A stretch of DNA of 64,000 nucleotides from Sternotherus odoratus. Taxonomy: Eukaryota > Chordata > Testudines > Kinosternidae. Positions within the stretch are counted from its first letter, which is position 1. Each line of letters opens with the position of its first letter. Location: NCBI GenBank assembly GCA_032164245.1, contig JAVMKO010000009.1:78687212-78751211 (forward strand), read 5' to 3'. The notes below the pieces were generated by a model, which saw only the letters and a program-made list of their open reading frames with translations, made no database searches and was not told where the DNA came from. A program made the position numbers and the translations under genes. This document shows positions 1 through 11,400 of this stretch, piece after piece.

Positions 1-59
1 CTTTGTTGCCACCCCAAGCACACACACACACAAAAAACAACCCCACCAGGGTGCAGGGC

Positions 60-210
60 AGCCAGTGAACCGACACCCCCTCTCCCCAGCGCAGGGTGGC
101 TGGTGAACCAACTCCCCACCCCCATATTTCCTATGGATTGTGATTATCTGGGATTTTATTAACCAGGATTAATTTTTTTCCTATCATCCCAGATAATCGA
201 GAGTCTACTG
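60..210 (-). mobile_element. Tigger/pogo-like DNA transposon end
   Basis: The outer end on the minus strand begins CAGTAGACTCTCGATTATC at 210 and is bordered by TA (211-212), as expected for a TcMar-Tigger element that duplicates TA. An internal inverted pair (gattatctggga at about 140, tcccagataatc at about 187) lies just inside. The other end is outside the window or deleted, so the left limit is approximate. The terminal motif is seen; the family name comes from its resemblance to Tigger termini. A short CA-rich run sits at 19-33. Confidence 0.6.
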
Positions 211-219
211 TATATAGAT

Positions 220-2520
220 GAAGGGGATGGGGGGAAAGAATACAATAAAAGCCTGCATGAAAGGGCACAGGAATCTGTATCATCTCTCTTACATGCTGCA
301 TCTGCTCTACCTCCCCAAATAGCATCTGCCCCCTAGGTAAGCACATCCTCTAGAAATACGAAACTTGCAGTATAGACAAAACACAGTTTGAACAAGAAGA
401 TGCACAAATAACTATAATATTGGATTTGCCAAAGAATGTCATTTTAAGAGGAAACTCCCTGTTCCACATAGAAGATGGGTTTTTTTAAAGATGAGAAAAT
501 GGCCAGGAAAATACTAAAATCCCCCTTTTTTTTCTAAGCACACATTGTTTTGGTTCTGATCCAAAGCCTGTTGATGTCAGACTCCCATGATTGCAGTGAG
601 GTTTGGAACAAGCCTTGTGAGCAGAGAAATTTTTCCTCTTTGTTCCCATCATTTTTAGTCATTTTTATGCATCATTAGGGGTGTGGGAGTGAGTGAGTCT
701 GACATCATCAGAAAGGATCCATCAGAACATGACTTTGGACACAAACCTGTGGCTACAGCTGCACATGAGTAATAGTTCTTATATGTTATTTCAATAAGAA
801 ATGGTTATACGTTTATTAAAATGTCAGTCATGCTACAGTCATATGTTATCTTCTTCTGCATTTGTAAAAGCTCCAAGTATATTTTTTTTCCAACAGCTGC
901 TCCTTAAACAGGACTACTTTCCATTTGTGAAATAGACACTGTACATCCCAGTAAATGTCACAATAATTTATAATATATTAAAAACCAATTTATTTCAATA
1001 GCCCTGTTCCTCTTCAACAGCTATAAAAGACTTTTACTGTAGGGTTGTTACAGCTCTGGAAATGGAGTTTTTTCAAAGGCACAAATGCCATTTACAAGCT
1101 TAATTCTCATTATTTTTCAATGGGAATTAAAGCACACAACTGAAAATCTCCTCCTGTGGGCTTTTTCTTAATGAATACCTATCTGCTCTATAAATTCCAG
1201 AGTATATATTGTCATGAAACTTCATACACTAGAACTAATGGGTTCTGTTTATTATTTGGTACATTTCAGAATTTCTCCTAAATATAAGTTCTCCGGGACG
1301 GTGTCTTTTCTCCATTGGACTGTGCTGTCAGGGCACAGCTTGGATGAAAAGATCACAAAGAGAAATCTGGTTTCTCTTAACTGAATCATTACCATTAGTA
1401 GTTAAGAAATCCCCTGATATTTATTCAAAGGGCTTTGGGTCATTTAACTGTACAACCTCGGGAAGCAAACTTTGGCATAATCAAAACACCATAACAATTG
1501 AACAGCCTGATTTATCCAGTGTTCCAAAGAGGGTCATGCAGACGCCCATTAAGTTCGTGATGCTCTGCCAATCAGAATCCTACAGTATAAGGCAACATCC
1601 CTTTTACAAAAAAGCCATGCTGGAACGCCACTTCTGTACTTGGCTTCCACTGCTCTTGTTATCATAACGAAAAGTTCCCTTTATGAACAATGTTTTGCAA
1701 GAGAGAAAGAAATCTGACACTGTATGGGTTAGAGAAAGATGGGAGAGAGATGTTCCTTTACCGAACAGTGGATCCCATCCCGGCAATGCAGATATGGCAT
1801 CAAAGATATGAATATAAGGCTGAAGAAAAAAAGCAAAGATATTATGACTACGTTGCGGAATCTCCTCTAGTTGAAATGAACAATGTGCATGGATAAGTAA
1901 CAGAGCAGAGAGAAAGCTGATTGGGAATGTGCTGGTAGGTTTCCTTTGCTCTGACAGGTTGTGTGAAAAAGGGGAATGTTGCTTGAAGGAGAAATGTCAT
2001 GTGGTGGTGATGAGCAGCTGCTGAAGGGAGATTGGTCAAGCATTAGAGCCGAGAGTAGCTGTACATAGTTAATATCAAAACTGTAGCAACTGAGTTGTCG
2101 GTGGACGTAGAGAGGAAGGTTTTTTTTAAAGACTTTTTAAAAAATGCCACAAATAGGTTTTATTTCCGTCCAGTATTCATCCCTTGCATAAATCAGGGTG
2201 TGACATTATACTCTCCTCACTATCCATACCACATCCACGACCTGGCATTCTTGTGCCCCTTGTTAAACATGTCTCTCTTTATGGAGCTTTGGGTCGATAT
2301 TAGCTGAAGAGCGTTGATCCGGTGCCAGCCATGGCTGACCAATGTGAATTGTTTTGCTCTAGTCATGGTCTCCATAAAAAATTCTCTTGGACAATTTAGG
2401 ACATATCCTGGTTTGCGGGAGGGAGGGGATATAAACCAGTAAAAATCACAACAGCAGCCACCCTACTTTCAGGTATAATGTTTGTGGAAACAGGCCCCCA
2501 GACAGTGTATGTCTCTTGAA
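220..2520. other. Unrecognised AT-rich DNA, no gene seen
   Basis: I see no repeat family, RNA gene or convincing exon here. The open frames at 1344-1667 (+) and 1690-1896 (+) resemble no protein family, have low-complexity composition and lack paired splice signals. They are treated as chance frames. Confidence 0.5.
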
Positions 2521-2529
2521 ATGTAACAT

Positions 2530-2875
2530 GGTTTAAAACAAATAAAAGGCAGTTCTTCTTCACACAGTCCACAGTCAACCTGTGGAACTCCTTGCCTGAG
2601 GAGGTTTGAAGGCTAGGACTAAAACAAAGTTTAAAAGAGAACTTAATAAATGCATGAAGGTTAGGTCTATGAATGGCTATTAGTCAGGATGACTAAGGAA
2701 CGGTGTCCCTAATCTCTGTTTGTCAGAGGGGGGTGATGGATGGCAGGAGACAGATCACTTGATCATTACCTGTGAGGTTCACTCACTCTGGGGCAGCTGG
2801 CATTAGCCATTGTTGGTAGATACTGGGCTGGATGGACCTTTGTTCTGACCCAGTATGGCCGTTCTTATGGTGTTA
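2530..2875 (+). mobile_element. CR1 LINE 3' end, 5'-truncated
   Basis: This matches the 3' part of a turtle CR1. It holds the remnant of the last coding stretch (..NLWNSLPEE-like in translation), the serine/glycine-poor 3' UTR, and the typical close 'ctggatggacctttgttctg' leading to 'cagtatggccgttcttatg'. CR1 copies are normally 5'-truncated by target-primed reverse transcription, and this one keeps only about 350 bp. It is not coding. Confidence 0.85.
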
Positions 2876-3065
2876 ATACACAGGTCAAACTCTTAAACAG
2901 GTTACACATGTAAATTATATATATATTCCCCAGCTCCTTACACAGGATCTAAAAAGAGCTTTGAAATGCTCATATGATGTGCCCACCATGTCCTGAATGC
3001 ACCTCTGAAGGAAACTACATCACAAAATATGCTATTGTGCAGTTCTGTAGAGAGTATGGCACGAA

Positions 3066-3116
3066 GGTGTGTTATGCAGGAGGCCTGTATAAAGGATCAC
3101 AGTGGTTAATCTATGG
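3066..3116 (+). mobile_element. CR1 3' terminal fragment, hosts a SINE
   Basis: The stretch 'tgttatgcaggagg' followed by 'gatcacagtgg' and 'aatctatgga' is the last part of a CR1 3' UTR. The SINE at 3117-3303 follows, and CR1-tail-like repeats ('gagaatctgtgaatctgta') resume after it. This suggests the SINE landed inside the CR1 tail. Confidence 0.5.
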
Positions 3117-3303
3117 ACATATACCTATCTCATAGAACTGGAAGGACTTTGAAAGGTCATCAAGGCCAGTCCCCTACCTACACTAGCAGGACCAAGTACT
3201 GTCCCCTGACAGATTTTTTACCCCTAGACCCCTAAATGGATTGAACTCAAACCCTGGGTTTAGCAGGCTAATGCTCAAACCACTGAGCTATCCCTCCCAC
3301 CTC
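3117..3303 (-). mobile_element. Tortoise Pol III (tRNA-derived) SINE
   Basis: Read on the minus strand, it starts 'ggtgggagggatagctcagtgg', giving a Pol III A box (TAGCTCAGTGG). About 35 bases on is a B-box-like 'gagttcaatcc', in a tRNA-like head. The body continues through 'aagtacttggtcctgc'-type sequence to a tail resembling the CR1 3' end ('ttccagttctatgagat'). This layout is that of the tortoise Pol III SINE of cryptodiran turtles, whose tail is shared with CR1 and allows mobilisation by it. The copy is diverged. It is the best single clue to the host lineage. Confidence 0.8.
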
Positions 3304-3475
3304 TAATTTGAGAATCTGTGAATCTGTATAAGGGCAAGAGTTAGACATTTATTAGGTGATCACATCTAGTAATGGTTAATGAAGGTCCTATGCAACCAAA
3401 ATGCATTACTCGCAGTTCTGGTCACATACAGCATGTTCACTTTCGTAAAGGACACAAACGTCCTGATTAGATAAC

Positions 3476-3486
3476 AACAAAATAAA
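3476..3486. repeat. Left 11-bp TSD of the PLE
   Basis: AACAAAATAAA, repeated exactly at 5270-5280. It brackets the Penelope-like element at 3487-5269. Confidence 0.75.
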
Positions 3487-5269
3487 AAAAAGCGAGGAGT
3501 ACGTGTAGCACCTTAGAGACTAACTAGTTTATTTCAGTATAAGCCTTTGTGGGCTATAGCTCTCTTCATCGGATGCATAGAATGGAACAGAAGTAAGATG
3601 CATATATACACACAAAGAAAGAAAAAAAATTGTACATTAGCATACCAGTTCTAAGAGGGCTGTTAAATGTAGATGTAAATGTAGATCAATAGGAGAAAAA
3701 AAAAACCTTTTGAAATGGATTTCCGTGTCAGGTAAATTAACTCAGGAAATGCAATCAATTAGTGTAATGAGAGAACCATTTGCAAGTCCTATTTAGCCCC
3801 TGGTTAATTGTATGCCAACATTTTTATGGCAGACTTACAACAATGCTTCCTTAACTCTTGTCCCCTAATGTCCCTTCTCTACTTGTGGTATATCGATGAC
3901 ATCTTCATCATCTGGACCCATGGAAAATAAGTCCTTGAGGAATTCCACCATGATTTCAACAATTTCCATCTCACCATCAACTTCAACCTGGACCAATCCA
4001 CACAAGCGGTCCACTTCCTGGACACTACTGTGCTAATAAATGATGGGCACATACACACCACCCTATACTGGAAACCTACTAACTGCTACACTTACCTACA
4101 TGCCTCCAGCTTGTGTCCAGAACACACCACTCGATCCATTGTCTATAGCCAAGCTCTAAGATACAACCGCATTTGCTCCAGTCCCTCAGACAGAGACAAA
4201 CACCTTCAAGATCTCTACCAAGCATTTTTAAAACTACAGTACCCACCTGGGGAAGTGAAAAAACAGATTGACAGAGCAAGAAGAGTACCCACAAGCCACC
4301 TACTACAGGACAGGCCCAAAAAAGACAAAAACAACACCATTAGCCGTCACCTTCAGTCCCCAATTCAAGCCTCTCCAACGCATCATCAAAGACCTACAAC
4401 CTAGCCTGAAAGATGATCCACTACTCTCTCAGATCTTGGGACACAGACCAGTCCTCGCTTGCAGACAGCCCCCCAACCTGAAACAAATACTCACCAGCAA
4501 CCGCACACCACACAACAAAAACACTAACCCAGGTACCTATCCTTGTAACAAAGCCCGATGCCAACTCTGTCCTCATATCCATTCAACTGACACCATAATA
4601 GGACCTAATCACATCAGCCACCCCATCAGAGGCTCATTCACCTGCACATCAACCAATATGATAAATGCCAGCAATGCCCCTCTGCTATGTACATTGGCCA
4701 AACCGTCCAGTCTCTCTGCAAAAGAATAATAGGACACAAATCTGACATCAGGAATCATAACATTCAAAAACCAGTAGGAGAACACTTCAATCTTCCTGGC
4801 CATTCCATTAAAGATTTGATGGTTTCTATTTTGAAACAGAAAAACTTCCAAAACAGACTTCAATGAGAACCTGAGGAACTGGAATTAATTTTCAAATTGG
4901 ATACAGTTAACCAGGGGCTAAATAGGACTTGTGAATGGTTCTCTCATTACACTAATTGATTGCATTTCCTGAGTTAATTTACCTGACACAGAAATCCATT
5001 TAAAAAGATGTGTTTTTCTCCTACTGATAATGGCCTATCTACATTTAACAATCCTCTTATTATTGGTATGCTAATGTACAATTTTTTTCTTTTTCTTTCT
5101 TTCTGTGTGTATAAATGCATCTTTCTTCTGTTCCATTCTATGCATCCGATGAAGTGAGCTATAGGCCACAAAAGCTTATGCTGAAATACACTAATTAGTC
5201 TCTAGGGTGCTACAAGTATTCCTCACTTTCTTATTGATACAGACTAACACAGCTGCTATTCTTGAACCT
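3487..5269 (+). mobile_element. Penelope-like element with inverted terminal arms
   Basis: The element is 1783 bp and flanked by exact 11-bp TSDs. The left arm (about 3487-3813) is an inverted copy of the right arm (about 4901-5235), and both carry 'gtgctacaagtattcctc'-type sequence and a poly-pyrimidine tract. The right arm continues to a 3' end with AGACTAACACAGCTGC at 5241-5256. Between the arms lies a 5'-truncated coding remnant (reverse transcriptase then GIY-YIG endonuclease, listed separately). PLEs are known for inverted or tandem pseudo-LTRs and variable TSDs. Here the left arm joins the coding part at 3813, just upstream of the RT catalytic motif. Confidence 0.88.
3856..4864 (+). 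pseudogene. PLE reverse transcriptase / GIY-YIG nuclease relic
   Basis: This is the broken protein gene of the PLE. RT motif C is YIDD at 3889-3900, followed by 'IFIIW'. An in-frame TAA at 3928 breaks the frame, and the RT thumb continues ('FLDTTV', 'HTTLYWKPT', 'RICSSPSDRDKHLQDLYQ') to about 4300. A frameshift near 4270-4310 moves to the next frame, with 'TPLAVTFSPQFKPLQRIIKD', the Cys-rich linker 'CRQPPNLKQIL' and 'PCNKARCQLCPHIH'. A second frameshift near 4655-4670 gives the GIY-YIG part: 'CQQCPSAMYIGQT', then 'HKSDIRNH' and 'GEHFNLPGHS'. The N-terminal half and fingers are missing, so it is not functional. The domain order RT then GIY-YIG with a CxxC linker is diagnostic of Penelope-like elements. 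Confidence 0.87.
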
Positions 5270-5280
5270 AACAAAATAAA
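5270..5280. repeat. Right 11-bp TSD of the PLE
   Basis: AACAAAATAAA, identical to 3476-3486. Confidence 0.75.
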
Positions 5281-5760
5281 CGGGTTCAGAATATGCCAGA
5301 AAAGCCGCATCGGAAACCAATAATTCCTGTGGAAATGAAAAAAATTAAATAGCTTTTAAAATAAATTCAACAAATTAATCTTGCAAATATCTTCTCTATT
5401 AGTGCTTTCATGTCAGGAGACCTTTGTTTGCTTAGCTTCCTGCCAGTCGTGTTGTTCCACATTAACCAACGAGCATAAACTTGCATGTGCAGCACTGAAT
5501 ATTAGACTACTTTTTCTTAAAGACAGATCCTGTAATTTGCTAAAATATTGGGCCGAATTTCATTTTATTCCTCTTCTGTAATTATGAGAATCTCACTTAA
5601 CAGGCAAGCAGACAGCATGGGAAAACTCTTAGCCTAATCTAAAATCTTATGGTTAAAAAAGATAACCATATGAAAGTAAAATATTATTCCATTTGTAGAA
5701 TAACCTATTACATCTTGAAGGATCCCAAAGGGCTTCCTAAGAGGTAGAGGGCTATTTTTT
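5281..5760. other. Unrecognised AT-rich DNA
   Basis: No repeat or gene is recognised. The 66-codon frame at 5381-5581 has no recognisable domain. Confidence 0.4.
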
Positions 5761-5765
5761 GTGGG

Positions 5766-6312
5766 TGTAGCAGGACAGCGACTTACCCCTGTGGCACCTC
5801 CTGCTGGTCCATCCGGGAATTAGCTCGCCAGTGTCCAGAGCGCCCTCTGCAAGCCGATGTCCCGCTTGCTGCTGTGGCCCAGAGTCCCTCCCTGGACCCC
5901 AGTGCCCTCTTCCCTTGGGTGCTGCACCCCTGCAGTATCCCCTCAGATCTTAGGGTCTCCCCTCCCTGGGGAACCCGCACCCTCTGTCCCCACCTTGCCT
6001 CAGTCTAGGCAACTGCCAGTCACCACTTGCCCCCGTTCTCTGGGGCAGACTGCAGTATAATTGCCACTCATCACAGGCAAGGAGGGTTTGACCTGCTGCC
6101 TCTGCCTCTGTAGCCCTTGGCTGCCCACTGCAACCCCAGTACCCTTTATTGGGCGATCTCCTAGGCCCTGCAGCCTGGGGGTTTCCAAGCCGGAGCTCCC
6201 CTAGCTCCTCTTGCCTTACCCCAGCCCTGCTTCCCTCTAGATACTCTGGGCTTCTCCAGAAGCCAGGCCTGTCTGCCTCTACAGCTAGAGGAGACACTTT
6301 CTGAGCTCCAAA
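5766..6312 (+). mobile_element. GC-rich LTR-like repeat, probably ERV-derived
   Basis: This C-rich block starts with TGTAGCAGGACAGCG and stands out from its AT-rich neighbours. Its start and texture ('cacctcctgctgg', 'ggcagactgcagtataattgcc') fit a turtle-type LTR. I find no matching TSD or CA-ending right border, so it is probably truncated at the right. The overlapping frames at 5857-6060 and 5950-6297 follow from the GC bias and are not genes. Confidence 0.4.
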
Positions 6313-6898
6313 CGCTGGGCCCTAGCTGTGATCTGTGATAAGTAAGTTTAGGGGAATGTGTGCCTCTTTGTTATTTCACTGGCCTTATCTGCTCTAAGGG
6401 ATGTTTCTAGAACTGGTATGACCTTTGCTTCTTAAGACATATTGGGCTGGTACCTGGGGAGGAATGAGTGAAGTTAACTGATGTGTTCCCAGTGGCTAGA
6501 AGTCTGCCTTCTATTCCATCTTTGAAATATCATATACATCTATTGCCAACAAATATATTTTCCCCGTCAAATATTTTACAGTGTCTGGGGTGAATTGACA
6601 CGTTTAAAATCTAGGGCTTCTGCTATTGTTACTGCATCTAGCTTTGCTTTCCAATTCAGTTTGCATTCATCCTTGCAAGTCACCTATGACAACACTTGGG
6701 TTACATTTGCACACTGCTGCTAGTTTCCTGAGTGATAATGATTTGAGCTCCTATGGGGAAGGACCTTCTGTTTCCTCTGTCATTGTGTTGCTGCGGTTAC
6801 AGTAGTAAGTCTGAGTTATTGTCTCGTCTTACATAATGGCCAACATTTCCAAGTTTCACTGACTACTTTTAATGTGTATCAAGTACTTTCTATCTCTC
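6313..6898. other. Unrecognised DNA
   Basis: I see nothing supportable: no repeat family, RNA gene or exon signal. Confidence 0.4.
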
Positions 6899-7125
6899 AG
6901 GCCTAGTCTACACTAGCTGGGGATGAGGGGGATCGACCTAAGATACGCAATTTCAGCTATGTGAATAACGTAGCTTAAGTCGGCGCATCTTAGCTCGACT
7001 TACCTGGTGTCCTTACGGTGGCAGCGGGCTCCCCCATCGACTCCGCTTGCGCCTCCTCTTGGATAGCTGGAGCTCCAGAGTCGACGGGGAGCACCTTCGG
7101 GAATCAATTTATCATGTCTAAACAA
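6899..7125 (-). mobile_element. Palindromic non-autonomous DNA transposon, half copy
   Basis: It begins 'ggcctagtctacactag', continues with a CpG-rich 'gggatcgacctaagatacgc' and an inverted 'gcatcttagctcgac', and ends near 'tcaatttatcatgtctaa'. It is the opposite-orientation, partial relative of the copy at 41708-41986: both carry the 'aagtcgac..taaggtac/gatac' block and the 'gaatcaatttatc' block. Terminal 'tctacact' suggests a hAT-like MITE. No transposase is present. Confidence 0.6.
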
Positions 7126-7129
7126 GAGC

Positions 7130-8400
7130 TTATTAGTACTAGACCTTTGGCAGAAATTTTCTGGATTTCTGCCAAATACGAATGAAGGACAATGGATTTT
7201 GTCCTACAGGATTTCAGCAAAGGACTGTTGCTAAATCAAGACTCAATGGAGCAACAGACGTTTAACGTGAGTCTTAATTTTGTATCGTGTGTCTGGTTGT
7301 CAGGATGATGGACACATTAGAAATATGATAGATAAAACTCTCCAGGATAATCCAGGGCCTTTTGAAAGAGCAGGCCTTATACTTTTGCCAGCTAGTTTGT
7401 CTGAGGCCTTTAATCAGAATGTGAACCACTTCTCTCCGTTAAACTGAGAGAACCCATTGGAAAGGTTTTGAAGTCCCCCTAATTAAGGAGGAGGCACTGA
7501 GCCTTCTGAGATACTGAAATCAGGAACAGTAATTTCCGTTCTGTAATAGCTTCTTTTGTTGTTGTTTTCTATTCAGTAGATTGAATTTGGCCACTTCCCA
7601 GTGGAAGCAAACAATTTATGTATAGAAAAAGAGGAAATAAGTGTTTCCTGATATCCCCCCCCTCCCCCCCCCCCCAGGCATATTGTCAAAAGCTTTCTGT
7701 ATTTAAGCCTCCACATTTTTTAAGCTCAGTGTTGAAGTAGCCTTTTTTTTTTTTTTTACTGAGGAAAAATAAGTATTATTCATTAAGACCTTCGGTACAT
7801 CTTTTCTGATTGGCAATGCGAAATGATTTCTTGATGTAAATATTGTATTTCCTTTTAAACGTTTGCTGGATTTAGATGCAGGTAGTAACTCAGAAATGGA
7901 TATAATTTTTAAAAAGCATCTTTCCTACATCTGAGTTCTGACATAGTTAAAAAAGACCCCTTTCTTTATCTCCTTAATCTTTTTTTCTTTAATATGGGAG
8001 TGCCAAGAGGCCTCCATTAAGATTAAGAGCCTATTGCATTGGTTGCTGTACAGACAAGTAATGAGACACAAATCCTGCTCCAAAGAATGTACAGTCAAAA
8101 TAGACAAGACAGACCAAGTGTGGGAGGGGAAAGAGAAAAGTGAAATGATATGAACAAGATGTCGCAACATGTCCGCTCACTTTATATTCACTGCCTTATC
8201 CACTAGTCCCCACTGTCTTTCTTTCAGTTGACTCATTCTAGCAGACTTTAAAGACCGATTGTCAAATACATGAGCTATGTATATTGTCCGTAATGGGAGC
8301 AGTCAAGTTTTGATGTTAAGTGAATTGAAATATTATCACTTTCAATCATTGTTCTTTTTGCTTTTCCTAACTTTAAAAAAAATTATTTAAAATATCATAC
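7130..8400. other. Unrecognised DNA with C and T homopolymer runs
   Basis: It holds a C-rich run (about 7655-7676) and a T run (about 7742-7758). No gene is seen; the minus-strand frame at 7925-8170 is AT-rich and matches no family. Confidence 0.4.
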
Positions 8401-8404
8401 TTAG

Positions 8405-8500
8405 GGTTTGGGCCGTGATTATGGAACCAATTCTTCAAACACTTACGTACATCAGTAACTTACTCATGAAATTAGTCCTATTGAGACCTCATACCATAGC
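8405..8500. repeat. Old palindromic MITE-like fragment
   Basis: 'Gggccgtgattatgg' followed by 'aacacttacgtacatcagtaac' and 'ttactcatgaaattagtcc' resembles a dispersed amniote palindrome family of the form 'gatcctgcaaacacttact..', also seen at 13050-13135. It is heavily decayed. Confidence 0.35.
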
Positions 8501-8564
8501 ATCCCTTATCTCTGTACAGGTAGGTCTGACAGAGTAAGGAGTGCAGGGTTGAGCCATAACTCAC

Positions 8565-9677
8565 TGTACACAGTTTAACCGTGCCTCCGTAGGTCACAAC
8601 TGAGAATACCAAATTCAGGACAAACTGCTGAGATATAGGTTAGATACATCCCCAAACTGGTAGGTATTCTTCCTTAAGGTGTACCAGACCAGCAACAGAA
8701 GTAAAATTCTGTTTCACCACACTGGCTAACAAGAAGTCTGAACAGCAGTTTCCTTGGGCAGTCCTTTTATTACCACCGAAAATAGTAGACTTTAAGATGT
8801 GTGGTTCTTTACAACTAATTTAATCAAATAAAAGGTTCTTCTGATCCCAAGTGACCAGCCATGCACCCAGGTCAATATATAACTCAGATCTTATCCAATA
8901 ATCACACTCTTGCCAATCCTTTAGTATCTAAAATCTAACAGTTTATTTATAAAAAGAAAGAAAGATGAGAATTCAAATAGGTTAAAGGAATCAAATACAT
9001 ACAATTGCAAAGTTCTTAGATCAGGCTTGTAGCAGCGATAGAATAAACTGATGGCTTGATAAGTCTCTGGCTGCTTCCAAATCATTGGAAGGTTCTTAGA
9101 CCTTTGGTTATAATGCTCCCATTGGATTAAGTGCATAGTCCAGAGGTTTGAGCAGGAAAGAGGCAAAATGGAGATGATCCCAGTGCCTTTTATAGTTTCT
9201 GCCAGGTGGAGGAAAATCCATTATTTCAAACAAAGCCCTCAACACAGGATATTGGAAAATTACGGTAAAAGATGGAGTTTGGAGTCACTTGAGGAAGTCA
9301 CATATCTGTGCAAGACTTTGCTTTGTCACAGCAGGAAAAGTTTATTAAGTGTCAATAGGCGTGTACCATGGTCCATTGTGAGTTAAGTGCTCCTCGATGA
9401 GCCACTTAATTTGAAGAGTTCCTTCACAAAATGCAGGCTAAACACCTTGTTGGTGCCATCCAGAAGCAAACACCTTAGAAATACATGTACATAGTTAATA
9501 TTACCAACGCCAGCTACAAAAATGATACATGCATACAAATAGCATAATCCTATTCAGCGAATCATAACCTTTCCATAGACCTCTTACATGCCACATTTTG
9601 TACAAGATTTGTTGCAATTATACAACAGTGGTAGCAACAACGATCTACATGGTCATATTTTATTAGAGAATGTCACA
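8565..9677 (-). mobile_element. Long ERVL-type LTR, minus strand
   Basis: It reads on the minus strand as TGTGACATTC ... TGTGTACA (about 1113 bp). Parts of its 3' half resemble the LTR at 30510-31500 ('ccaaactggtaggtattct' against 'ccaaactggtggtaagttct'). A poly(A)-region signal lies on the minus strand in 'aaataaactgtta' (about 8938-8950). Candidate 5-bp flanks CTCAC (8560-8564) and CACAC (9678-9682) differ by one base, so the borders are tentative. The frames at 8921-9166 and 9168-9386 are part of this repeat. No gag, pol or env sequence adjoins it. Confidence 0.55.
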
Positions 9678-9857
9678 CACACAAAACCAGACTGCTGTCA
9701 GATGCCGGTGATTTTTCAATCATTGTTGGCCTGGTGGGTTTGGATTAAAAACTGGAGGTAAAAGGCTCAGTAGCTTAAAATCTGAGTTGTCCTGCCCCTC
9801 AGATGTGTACGTCTGTACAGAGAAGTTATGTAAAATCAAATACCAATGGAAGCATGA

Positions 9858-9905
9858 AGTGTGTGTGTGTGTATATGTATATATGTGTGTGTATATGTAT
9901 AATAA
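9858..9905. repeat. GT/TA-rich microsatellite
   Basis: An interrupted GTGTGT..TATATG run. Confidence 0.8.
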
Positions 9906-10274
9906 TATGAGTCTGTCAAATAGAATATAAATCAAATGAAGCTGACATTATTGTATTCAGATTTGAAAAATATTGTAAAACAAATAATGGTGTGACCTAA
10001 CCCAGTAGCAGGATAGAAAATCCCCACTAATCACAAAATCTCCCACCCCAGCTTTGACATAACAGGACTCCATACAGATCATACAGTACTTGCTTTAATT
10101 AATGTACTAAGTGGTGTGATGCCTCAATTAGATTAATGACCCCAAATGGAAAGTTGAACAATTCTCTGTGTACACAGCTGCACAAAGAAAGTTCTGCATG
10201 TTAATTGCATATTAATCAGCTGTGAAAGCCCATCAGCCCTTGTGGAGGCAGTGCTTGCAGATGGGTCATCAATA

Positions 10275-10279
10275 ATAGG
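10275..10279. repeat. Left TSD (ATAGG) of the solo LTR
   Basis: ATAGG is repeated exactly at 11401-11405. Confidence 0.7.
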
Positions 10280-11400
10280 TGTGATGGGTTCAGTCACAGA
10301 GACTGTCATCTGATGTCCTGAAATTATCTCTGAGCCCATTTCCCCTACCAGCCTGAGACTCCAGAACCCTGCCTTGTTGAGCCAGACCTGATAGCCTGCT
10401 GCAACACAGAGCCAGATCTGAACCATGATCTCCAAACCTGCAGACTTTGACCAAAAACTGCTCAGCAGGTCACCTGTCTCCAACACCCAGACACCCAGTT
10501 CCCCAAATAAATCTGTTTTACTCTGTATTAAGCTTATGCAGAGTAAACTCATAAACTCTCCACTCTCTATAACACTGATAGAGAGATATGCACAGCTGTT
10601 TGCTCTCCCAGTTATTAATCACTAACGGGGTTAATTAATAAAGAAAAGTGATTTTATTAAGTATGAGAAATAGGATATAAGTGGTTCCAAGTAATAACAA
10701 AACAAAAAAAATTACCACGCAAAATGAAACAAAACACACAAGTTTAAGCCTAATATATTAAGAAACTGAATACAGGTAAAATCTCACTCTCAGAGATGGT
10801 CCAATAAGCTTCTTTCACAGACTAGACTCCTTCCTAGTCTGGGCCCAATCCTTTCCCCTGGCACAGACCTTGTTAGTTCCAGCAGGCATCTTAGGTGAAG
10901 AGCAGAGAATTCCACATGACTGGGACCCTTTGTTCTGAACCACCCCCTTTTATAGCTTTGGCAGCAGGTGGGAATCCTTTGTCTCTCTCTGGGTTCCCAC
11001 TCTTCCTTCTAAATGGAAAAGCACCAGGTTTAAGATGGATTCCTGTGAGACCCCTAGTCTCCATTCTTCCAAGGCTGGCCGGCACGTATGCAGTGGGGGC
11101 TTGCGGGTAAACAGAGCCATCTACAGTCAATTGTCCTAGTCAGTAGGAGCCATCAATATTCTAAACCACGATTAACGGCCCGTGCTTTGTATAATTACAA
11201 TAGGCCCTCAGACTAATACTTTAGATTTCTAGCTTCAGATGCAAGACACAGTCATACAAATAGGATGAGCACACACCGTAGATTATAAACTTTGTAGTGA
11301 TGCCTTTAAAAAGATCCTTTTGCAAAAAGCATATTCCAGTTACATTATTATTCACATTTATAAACATATTTTTATAAAGCATATGGAGTGCAATTTCCCA
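10280..11400 (-). mobile_element. Solo LTR (ERVL-like), 1121 bp, exact 5-bp TSD
   Basis: On the minus strand it runs from TGGGAAATTGCACTCC to CTGAACCCATCACA, with the canonical TG..CA ends. It is flanked by exact ATAGG duplications at 10275-10279 and 11401-11405. The minus strand holds a TATA-like 'ctataaaagg' (about 10950-10959) and an A/T-rich poly(A) region around 10620-10660 ('taataaaatcac'). No internal retroviral sequence follows, so this is a solo LTR left by recombination between two LTRs. The frames at 10133-10552, 10425-10625 and 10891-11130 are within or around it and are not host genes. Confidence 0.85.

Noticed and set aside
1344..1896. 107- and 68-codon plus frames
   Set aside because: No family resemblance and no exon signals; consistent with chance.
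5857..6297. Overlapping 60-115 codon frames on both strands
   Set aside because: They arise from the high C content of an LTR-like repeat, overlap each other on opposite strands, and show no domain.
10133..10552. 139-codon minus-strand frame
   Set aside because: Most of it overlaps the solo LTR starting at 10280; no protein family recognised.
8565..11400. One provirus with two LTRs
   Set aside because: The two LTRs do not look alike at their ends, only 600 bp separates them, and the second has its own exact TSD immediately around it.
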